Below the pieces are notes generated by a model. It did not search any database, was not told where the DNA came from, and saw only the letters and a list, made by a program, of their open reading frames with translations. A stretch of 64,000 nucleotides of DNA from Xiphydria camelus (taxonomy: Eukaryota > Arthropoda > Insecta > Hymenoptera > Xiphydriidae), in contig OY783192.1 in assembly GCA_963678675.1 (NCBI GenBank), positions 8,757,736-8,821,735 on the forward strand, written 5' to 3'. Within the stretch, counting starts at the first letter, position 1, and each line of letters begins with the position of its first letter. This document shows positions 55,861 through 64,000 of the stretch, one piece after another. A program made the position numbers and the translations under genes.

Positions 55861-57199
55861 AGCATCAGAAGTGCAAATAACTTTGGATACATTGAAATTG
55901 AAACCGATATTACGGGTAATTAACTTGTGACGCAGTTCATCTGCTGTGGATTTTTCTTTGGCAAATTAATAACTGCAAACTTCAATGTTCTTTAAATGCA
56001 TCGGAGTTTTGGAGTTATTTGCAAAAGTCGAGAGAGCATCCTGAACGATACTTCAGATGCAGCATTTATACATTGCTTCTTTAGTTATAGCTGAACGTTA
56101 TTCCCATACGCATCGATGTAATATATATTAAAAGTACATTTTTTTCAATTTGTATAATAGCAGTGTTCCGTCTCACCTTAAGCGGACATCTATATCGGTT
56201 CTTACCGTTCATTATTATCGCGATCTAAGTGAAGCGTTAATTAAATTCAAAATTAATCCCGCCATCGGTCGCAATGGCGAGACGAGCGGTATGTTTCGGC
56301 GAATCTAGGCTGTTCATGATCTTTTTCCCCGATAAGGTTAATTACAGGACGTTGAAATTAACAAGTTGCAATAAGCCGCTTTCAGCAAGATCCATTCGCA
56401 TAGGTACCGCTATACTTTGAATACTACGTCAATTTGTAAAGGGGACAAATGACGAATTCCAACGGATGGTTGATCAAAATTATCCTGATACCCGGCTTAT
56501 CTAGGTACGAAGGATCGAATCACCTTTAATATGACGCTATCTTGTTCTAATGCCATTCCTCATCCATTCGATTAGGGTGCATTGCATCAACACACGCTAC
56601 CCCCACCGTCGTGCAAGTACTGTTAGTATATCTAACAGTACTAATAAGTACAGTACTTATAAGTTATATAAGACGAAACCAATAGCATCCTAGTCAGTAT
56701 ATTGTCGTGTACGGTCACATTGTGTATCTTACATTTCTAGTACATTGAGTGTATATATTTTACACACATCGTATATTTGTTGCATTCAGTTGCAGTTCTT
56801 TGTAAGCCACGGTTAAATCATTCAACTACTGTATTTCCTTCAATCCAATATATCGCCGGTAATATAGTGAGTGCAGTGTTAACACTTTCGCTGCCGCCGA
56901 CTCCGATCGGAGTCAAGCGGCGCTTAGCGCACTACCCACAAAGCGGTAGCGAACGGGTTAACTCGTTTGAATTAACCGATAATCGTTAACTCCATCTGCC
57001 TACGTGTTCGGTCACTAGTAGTGTCGTGCATCAGTGTCTTCGGGATTTATGATCCTGCGGAAATGTAACCTTGATCATACCTCGACCCGAATAGTCTCAG
57101 TTTTCATCCGCTATCATCAGTAACGTTTTCATCCGCTATCATCAGTAACGGACGAACCTCCGCGACAAGTACGTTCAGTCAACTACTCGTGCAACACAT
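55861..57199. other. non-coding stretch with dispersed repeats
   Basis: 56260-56455 carries repeat pieces also at 45596, 47200 and 33060. TTTTCATCCGCTATCATCAG followed by TAACG is tandemly duplicated at about 57101 and 57127. 56890-56950 is GC-rich with a CTCCGATCGGAG palindrome. No gene is seen. Confidence 0.5.
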
Positions 57200-57597
57200 T
57201 TCATCAAAACGTGTAAATGTATATTTGACGCTCGATAACTGCCCTAAAATCAAAAAAATTGACAAGTTTTTGTTCCTGATGATTGCAATATTTCATTACC
57301 TTTAAAACAAAATAAAAATTATCGAAAAATATTAATTTTTAGTGCAGTTATAGGCATTTGTTTACGAGAGCGTGCGAGCGCTACGGCGCGTATTCATATA
57401 CAAAACGCTATATTTCGAGAACTATTCATCGTAGCAAAATGAGATAAAAACCAATCGTTTCGTCTTGAAATTCCTTACATTTTTTTCGCAGCATATCTCG
57501 ATAACTTCTTAATAATAAGACAATAAGAGTTCAAATTATAATCTGACACTTGTAAAGAAAAAAGTGACAACAAAGTCGATTTTCTCAGACCATCTAC
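57200..57597 (+). repeat. dispersed repeat F, copy 4
   Basis: It matches 38070-38560, with an internal deletion near 57515, and ends GATTTTCTCAGACCATCTAC at TGTA. Confidence 0.85.
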
Positions 57598-57646
57598 TGT
57601 ATTAACACTATAAATTTCTGATGGGTTGTTTCATTTTAGTTTCGTA

Positions 57647-60600
57647 ATGGATCCGAACGCTATTTGTGCTATCTGCAATAATGCGATGGATCAGCTCGAG
57701 GAAACTGTTGTCCTTAGAAAAAAACAATTCGAAAACTTTATCGAAAAAAGTAAAGTCAGAAAGGATGATTTTTGGATGTCGTGGGAGGGAAAGGAATCCG
57801 CGAAGGTGCATGAAGCTTGTAGAAAGCGATATTCAGCTAAGTCTGCTAAGCCACCACCAGAGAAGAGAAGACGAACAGAAATCGCAGTGCCATCATCTCA
57901 TTCAGAGCCGGGCTCATCATTTTCATCGTCTTTAACATCACTCCCAGGAAGTAGCTGTCACTTTAATTTCACTCGTCTCTGTTTATTTTGTGGCAATACC
58001 ATGGACCCTGATCATAAAGAAATAAGGCGCGTGCAGAATTCGCTGTTTAAGGATAGAATTCTACAGGTCGCTGTCAGTAGAGAAGATGATTTCGGCGCAG
58101 TAGTAAATAGTCGGTTAAGTGGGAGTGGTTCACTTGTAGAGGCTAAAGCAGGTTATCACAAACATTGCTATAACCAATTCATTGCACCAATCTATGCTAA
58201 ACCATCTATAGACAATACGGAAATCAATGAAACATTTCGTGAAATAACCCATTATATGGAAAATTCAACTACTTTTCAATTCGGGTTAAAGGAGTTGCGT
58301 CAGATTATGGGAGATCATCTTATGAGTGATCCAGTATTATTTCAAAAATTGAAGCAGAAATACGGTGATGAGATTTACGTTGACCGACATCGGGGAAGAG
58401 AGACTAAGATATATTATAAACATTTTGATATCCCTAAAATATGCGCCGATTGGTTAACCGATGATGGTAGCATTAATGATAATCAAAAAGAAACCATTCT
58501 GATGGTAGCAGCAGGTGTGCTGCGTGCTGAAATACTCAAAGCTAATTTTGAAACTACCTCGTATTCCCCAGCCTCTCAATTTTTGAAGTTTGTTTCGAGA
58601 GATATTCCACCACTCTTACAGACTTTTCTCGGTAAACTGTTATATGATAATGAAGCAGAAGAAGAAGACAGAAATGCTCCTAAAAGAGATAGCATCGCTC
58701 ATGCTATTGTAACGGCAATACGACCAAAATCATTTATATCCAATTTACAGCTAGCAGTTGGCATATACGTACATAGGAAAACTGGCTCCAAGTTAATTAT
58801 CGATCTATTATCAAAACTAGGTATTTGTGCCAGTTATCACAATATTAAACTCTTCGAAATCTCTACAATTATGGATCCTCCGAGAATGAATATTGAGAAT
58901 GACACATTTGTCCAGTTTGTTTTCGATAATACAGACCACAATGTAGACACCTTGGACGGGCGTGAAACATTTCATTGTTTAGGGGGAATTGCCGTATATA
59001 CGCCGGAAGAAAATATTTCATATACTGGAGGATCTAAGAAACTGCAAAAAATACCTCCTTCTTCGATTATAGCAGCTCAAAAACGTATTCCCATCAGCCC
59101 ATATGAAAGGCCTGAAGAAAGCGGATTAAGAAATGTAACTTATGTTCCTACCTCTTCTCTCCATCTTGGCGAAGCTCCATTGTTTCCACCGACATATGCG
59201 ACGTATTTGTGGGGCAAACATTTTGATGTTCCTAAACTACCATCTTGGAAGGGATTTATGGAAGTTTTGTCATCCGATGATTCACTCTCAAAAAAGCAAT
59301 CCAGTATAATTTGTCTACCTTTTATTAATGCTCCTCCTTCTAATTTAACGACGCTTAATACGGCAATAAAATACGCAGAAAGTGAAACTAAAAAAAGAAA
59401 GCAAAAAACTACTTTCCTCACGTTTGACCAACCGCTTTATTGGAAAGGAAGATCGATAGTTGCAGCTCTGCCTAATATTTGTATGCAAAATGTTGTTATT
59501 CTCCTATTTCATTTATTGATGTCATATTTGGGAAGTATAGGATATATAATGGCGGGAAGTGGTCTTGAGGACTTGTGGTCTGTCATATACGCTCCGGAAT
59601 CCGTCAAACAAATGCTCACTGGTCATGCATTTTCCAGAGCATTACGGGCTCACATCCTTACTTTTACAGCTCTTGGTAAGAAAATTTGCAGTACTATCGA
59701 TGCACCCCCAGAATGGAAACAATTTATGCATACGTTTTTACATAATTGGGAATCAAAAATGAGAGGTGACTGCAATGTAGAGACGAACATTCAAGCAATG
59801 ACAAGTACGTTTGAAAGACAACTCCGAGTACTGGAAAATATTGGTCCTACAAGTAAACTTTGGATTCAGTATTTTAAATGTGTCACAATTGCATTGCAAC
59901 TTATTGAAGCTGAAAGATTGGGGGATTGGAAACTGCATTTGCAATCAGTAAGAAATATGTTACCTCTTTTTCATGCTGCTGGCCATCATGCCTATGCAAA
60001 GACTGCTCAAATCTACCTACAAGATATGGCTGATTTAGATTTGATTATGGATCCAGTGGAATATGATGCATTTACAAAAGGAGGATATTTCACTATCCGT
60101 CGAAGTGATAAAGCCTGGGCTGGAGTTTCTAGAGATATGGTCATTGAGCAAACTCTCAATAGGTTCTTTGGGACAGATCTGAAGCACGGGAGAGGAGTAA
60201 CGCCTAGCGTGGTGTCACGCTACTTACTCGCGATGCCAACAGCATTTACCATAATGGAGAAACTTGAAGATTATTGTACTATAAAAACTGCAAATAGTGA
60301 GCAACATGTAGACCTCACACCAAGTAGGAGGACACGGGATGAGAAGGATATTGAACAGCTATTATTCTGGTTAAATTCTCATGATCCTTTTTCTCCTCGC
60401 AACTCCCTAGTGTCACTTCCCACAGGTGTGATTGGGGGCCCCTCCATTAACTGCCACATGGCAGTTGAAAAAGGATTGCAATCGATGGCGACTATGATTA
60501 GCAAGAATGCCGAAAATGTTACAATATTTCAGTCATATAAAGTGAAGACTTTAGCATCTGCTATGGATGGAGCTCATCTGAAGAATGAAGAATCATCTAT

Positions 60601-61293
60601 CAAGATCGACAGTTATTTGCTGTTTCAAAAGATCTCTGTACTTTTCAGTGGTAATGAAGAACTGACTCAAAGAGCTCTCAACTATGAACTTTCACCATTT
60701 CCCTTAAGCCTTTTTGATGAAAAAGGATGGATGAGACGAAGCAAAAAATCAGAACTCTACACGATATTTACAACAGGAATCCAGTCGCAAACATTGACTG
60801 ATTGTCAATTTGTACTTGACGGAGGTTGGTTATTGAGACAAGTTGTCTGGCCTCACGGGAAAACGTATGGGGAAATCTTTCAACTCTACCTGTCCTACAT
60901 TGTCAAATATTTTGGAGCTGCTGCAACAGTAATATTCGATGGCTATAAAAGTGATGTGATTGGAGTCAAGTCCTACGAAAGATTACGTCGAAAAGAAAAA
61001 TCCATGGCAGCTGACGTTGATATAGGAGAAGACAAAATGGTGATTGTAACCCAAGCCAAGTTCCTGTCGAACATTGCGAATAAATTTAAATTTGTTAAAT
61101 TGCTATCGGATTATTTGAAGAATAAGCACATTCAAACAAACATTGCTGACGAAGATGCTGATGGATTGATAGTCCGTACCGCTATTGAAATGCAAAGCCA
61201 AAGAAGAGTCGATGAACAATCAATTGTAGTTGTTGGCAATGATGTCGATCTATTTATTGTACAATCACAGGATACATACAATAAAAATGTGTT
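57647..61293 (+). CDS. long PIN/FEN1-like, zinc-finger protein of a repetitive family; 3' end lost
   Basis: ATG at 57647; the frame is open for 1236 codons, of which about the last 20 (after NKNVF, about 61293) come from an inserted retrotransposon. Two CCHC-type clusters lie at the N-terminus: C7-x2-C10...H55-x2-C58, and C112-x2-C115 followed by YHKHCYNQF. A long middle region contains FDNTDHNVDTLDGRETFH (from residue 426), a hallmark of this family. From about residue 1040 a PIN/FEN1-like fold begins: QFVLDGGWLLRQVVW, GKTYGEIFQLYLSYI, TVIFDGY.SD....ERLRRKEK, then DEDADGLIVRTA and VVVGNDVDLFIV, giving acidic residues at the expected flap-nuclease positions. The helix-turn-helix and Cys-rich tail are missing. 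The frame is otherwise undamaged, so inactivation is recent. Family copies are multicopy in animals. No DDE motif is present. The nuclease function is inferred. Confidence 0.8.
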
Positions 61294-61299
61294 CCCCCG

Positions 61300-61944
61300 G
61301 AGGAACAATGCTCCCCCGGGGGTAATGGCGTGTGGCGCCAACCAAGAACAGCAATAAGTAAAATGTTAGGATTAAAGTAACAATATAAGGAGGGCGGCTA
61401 ACTTTCCACCCCCCACTATTGAGGACCCGCCATAGTACATAGGTAACTTTATTAATTTCGGCAGGTCCTGACAATACAATACTGGTATCCCCCCGCCGTC
61501 CTGCGGTCAGGGGTAGTGGCGCCAACGTATCTAAGGGACGAGCACAGGACACCACGCAAACGACAGAAATCCAGCGGCACCCCTTGACCAGCCAGCCCTC
61601 GATCCATCTTTCGGTGGACCGAGACCGGCCGGCCAAGGGGTACCAGCTCCACCGCACAACAAAGACAGACGGGACAACACATGGACAACACAGGACACAA
61701 CACAGTGCGGTGGGCAACACATATCTTAACAGCTCACATAAATAATATATTTAATTTAACTTCAATTGCATCCGGTAAGTACTACGTGGTAAATGGACTA
61801 TTTAGATTAAGTTAGGTTAAGTTAAACCACAATAATATTAATGACACTGTAGTACGACCGTAGCATTTAAGTATATATAATTTAAAGATCTTAGTATTCT
61901 ACATGAGGGGGGAGGGTTGGCACCGCAATAAAATTGTCTAAATA

Positions 61945-61981
<37 letters not shown>

Positions 61982-62188
61982 TGTAAATCAAATTGCATGG
62001 TATATTAATTAACCTAAGTATATACTAGTTGGGGAACAGCCCGATGATAGATGGAGATGAATGAGGTGAGTGCGATGGGTGATCTTATTTACAATAGGCG
62101 AATTTGATGGGATGGATGCGAAGAAAAAAAAAATACTGCTACCCATATAATGCCAACCCTTCCCAAGACCAAGGCAGGAGGGCAATAG
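61300..62188. other. 3' UTR of the R2-type element
   Basis: No open frame with family similarity. The short frames at 61265-61722 are low-complexity. The poly-A at 61949 has the wrong polarity to be this element's tail. Confidence 0.5.
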
Positions 62189-64000
62189 TTAATCGTCAAT
62201 ACCTTCGTGTGCAAGAGGTGCGTACTGCCTGACGCCGGTCAAATGCTCCACATAGATGTCCCGGGACCAACGGATAGTGTCCGAGACCATGAGCCGGCGC
62301 ATCATTGATGAATACCACGGAGAAATCCGGAGCCATCTCAACACCTTTTCATTCCCCCAGTACCACGATCCGAGGGCCCCTACAATGAAGGCATCGACAA
62401 CAACCTGGTACCCCTGCGCACGCAGCTGGTCGGCTAAGGGCTGGTACTTGGCATGCTTCCTAGCCCTAGCTTCATCCCATGACTGTATGCGATTTTCAAA
62501 GGGCACCGTCACGTCTAAGATAGTGATAAGACGCGACCGGTCGTCTCGTATAACGAGATCAGGCCGAAGTTGCGCGAGGTCTCCAACCACCCCTGCCACA
62601 GGGCGATTAGTGGAGACGACACCAGGCAGTCGCAATGCTTTCGCTAACCGATCCACAATCGCATCATGCCGACGCTGAATTGCGTTGGAGTGGGGGGTGC
62701 AATGTCCGAGCACATGGGGCAGTGTCTCGAGGGCGCTCCCGCACCGCCGGCATCGTTTATCGTTCGCGTCCCAAGGCCTAGCTCCGTTAAGAGGCAAGAC
62801 ATTGAGACGCGCTCGATGAACGAAGCGCCAGTCAGCAAACCGCGTAAAGCCGCCAGTCCGGAGGAAGTGGTTAGACCACCTCGCCCGTCCTGACACCTCG
62901 TGGACCTTACCCTGGTCCCGCTTCGCCAGCAGGGTTCCGCGGTAGTACTCGACCAGTGCAACCCTCATCCGGTGCACTATTTGCGAGCGTGCGGCTGGTG
63001 GTACGATGGTCGATCGGTCTCGAGTCGCTCGCAACACGATCGCCAGCTCCTCACGTTCGCCAGACCACGTCCAACGCACGCCGAGCTTCGTTGACTGCCT
63101 CCGGGCGGCGTCACGTGCCGAGGTCCAGAGGGACTTAACGTCCCCCCCGTGCCTGGCAAAATCCCCCTCCAGCGAACCGGAAAGGTATTCCGCCACGTCA
63201 TCCATGCACGGCTCTCGGCCGAGCCGCTTCCTGACCGCCGCCCTCAACCCGCTACTCGCGATTGTTCTCACCGCCTCATCCTCCGCCGTCAGCATTCTGA
63301 AGGCGTGTGCGATGGTGAGCGCATCCGCGAGATCAGCTAGCGGAAGTAGCCCTCCTCCCCCCATAGATGGAGGTAGGAAGACCACCTCCGCGCTCGCGCG
63401 CTGAGGGAGATGGAACCAGCCTTTGGCCAGCCTTTTCAGTTGGCGGTCGACTTCACCGAGTGGCCCCTTTTCCATCCTCATTCCCCTTAGACCGAAGTCC
63501 ATACGCGGCAGCACAAACTTGGCTACCGCGTCGAACTTCTGCCAAGGGGCGAGCAACGAGGCATCGATCGCCTTGAGGCACTCAACGATGTCAACGAGCG
63601 CCTTTATTGGGGTCTGGCTCACGTTGGCACCGGTGGGTGTACCCAAGTGGGGGTATTCGTCGCGGTCCGATAACGCGCGAACGGGCTCTCCTTGGAGAGG
63701 GAACACAGTCGGCAGCACCCGGCGCCCTCTTCTGCAGTTCATATGCAGAGTGGCACATTTAGCCGGGTTAAAGTGCAGGCCAATCCGCTGTGCTGCCCTC
63801 TCCGCTGCGGACAGGAGGAGTCGCATCCCGGCGGGGTCGCTGGCAACCAGCGCAAGGTCGTCCGCGTACGCCAAAGTATTCAATCTCGTCCCACGTAAAT
63901 CGTACCCCGCATCCGAGGATGCAAGGGCACGAAGTACGGGCTCGAGAGCGAGGTTGAACACTATGGGGCTCAGCGGGCAACCTTGTTTTACACCCGACTG
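62189..64000 (-). CDS. R2-clade reverse transcriptase with restriction-like endonuclease, partial
   Basis: The frame is open from the right edge (SGVKQGCPLSPIVFNLAL) to the stop at 62189, without lesions. It encodes the second half of the RT domain, with LAYADDLALV near residue 30 of the visible part. A thumb region follows, then a zinc knuckle CRRCGSALETLPHVLGHC, and a restriction-like endonuclease with RPDLVIRDD, then ILDVTVPFEN and KHAKYQPLADQL, the PD-(D/E)XK pattern of R2 and relatives. It nicks its target and primes reverse transcription on it. The intact frame suggests a young copy. Classical R2 sits in 28S rDNA; this one does not, so it belongs to an R2-related lineage with other specificity or is a stray insertion. 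The N-terminal zinc fingers that set specificity are outside the window. Confidence 0.88.
   Translation of the reverse strand, partial: QSGVKQGCPLSPIVFNLALEPVLRALASSDAGYDLRGTRLNTLAYADDLALVASDPAGMRLLLSAAERAAQRIGLHFNPAKCATLHMNCRRGRRVLPTVFPLQGEPVRALSDRDEYPHLGTPTGANVSQTPIKALVDIVECLKAIDASLLAPWQKFDAVAKFVLPRMDFGLRGMRMEKGPLGEVDRQLKRLAKGWFHLPQRASAEVVFLPPSMGGGGLLPLADLADALTIAHAFRMLTAEDEAVRTIASSGLRAAVRKRLGREPCMDDVAEYLSGSLEGDFARHGGDVKSLWTSARDAARRQSTKLGVRWTWSGEREELAIVLRATRDRSTIVPPAARSQIVHRMRVALVEYYRGTLLAKRDQGKVHEVSGRARWSNHFLRTGGFTRFADWRFVHRARLNVLPLNGARPWDANDKRCRRCGSALETLPHVLGHCTPHSNAIQRRHDAIVDRLAKALRLPGVVSTNRPVAGVVGDLAQLRPDLVIRDDRSRLITILDVTVPFENRIQSWDEARARKHAKYQPLADQLRAQGYQVVVDAFIVGALGSWYWGNEKVLRWLRISPWYSSMMRRLMVSDTIRWSRDIYVEHLTGVRQYAPLAHEGIDD

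Larger units (their letters stand above)
61294..64000 (-). mobile_element. R2-type (RLE) non-LTR retrotransposon, partial at window edge
   Basis: It runs right to left, with its 3' end abutting the broken PIN-like ORF at about 61293. The 3' UTR (about 61294-62188) contains a CCCCCGGAGG...CTCCCCCGGGGG hairpin at its extreme end, an A-run of about 30 at 61949 and a GGGAGGGTTGGCA / TGCCAACCCTTCCC inverted pair at 61912 and 62151. GC content is clearly higher than in the surrounding DNA. The 5' part lies beyond the window. Confidence 0.75.

Noticed and set aside
61949..61980. Poly(A) tail of a retrotransposon
   Set aside because: The A-run is on the plus strand, while the adjacent element reads on the minus strand, so the polarity is wrong. 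It is probably a simple-sequence run in its 3' UTR.
62256..63404. Plus-strand ORFs opposite the R2-type gene
   Set aside because: Antisense shadows of a GC-rich coding frame.

Overview
This is eukaryotic nuclear DNA, AT-rich with interrupted genes, almost certainly from an insect. Hymenoptera, perhaps an ant, is the best guess. The basis is a PI3K68D-like gene with short introns, an F-box/LRR gene of a type I associate with ant genomes, R1- and R2-type retrotransposons, and a TTAGG-like motif near position 310. The species cannot be fixed from sequence alone. No bacterial operon, CRISPR array, rRNA or tRNA was recognised.

Host genes are few and lie in the first 10.5 kb. They are the last three exons of a class II phosphatidylinositol 3-kinase (PX end plus C2 domain, + strand, 4726-5606), a candidate terminal exon of an unrecognised gene (- strand, 787-1380), and a broken F-box/LRR gene (- strand, 8257-10342) with two frameshifts and a nonsense codon.

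From 10.5 kb to the right edge the window is a transposon graveyard with deep nesting. 10.6-12.0 kb: a decayed TTAA-target (Kolobok-type) element. 12.6-20.9 kb: a long inverted-repeat element that has taken in a Tc1/mariner MITE, a Jockey/I-type fragment itself split by an R1-type element, and a DDE/SWIM transposon. 23.2-25.9 kb: an apparently complete Kolobok-type transposon with an intact 572-codon transposase. 27.4-36.0 kb: an old LTR copy split by two TTA-flanked (PIF/Harbinger-type) elements, followed by a third. The first of these holds an inverted-duplicated mariner end, an inverted-duplicated Harbinger end, and a TIR-bounded mobile unit whose only gene encodes a PIN/FEN1-like nuclease. 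36-50 kb: MITEs, fold-back elements and a solo LTR. 50.0-54.0 kb: a non-autonomous LTR element with nearly identical LTRs, a decayed Ty3/gypsy interior and a 77-79 bp tandem array. 57.6-61.3 kb: a long intact ORF of the same PIN/FEN1-like family, cut by an R2-type (RLE-bearing) retrotransposon that runs off the right edge.

Many insertions can be proved within the window, because a related copy or the opposite palindrome arm preserves the unoccupied target. The most unusual content is the repeated PIN/FEN1-like family (three copies, one inside a unit with inverted repeats and a target duplication) and the palindromes built from inverted 5' ends of known transposons.
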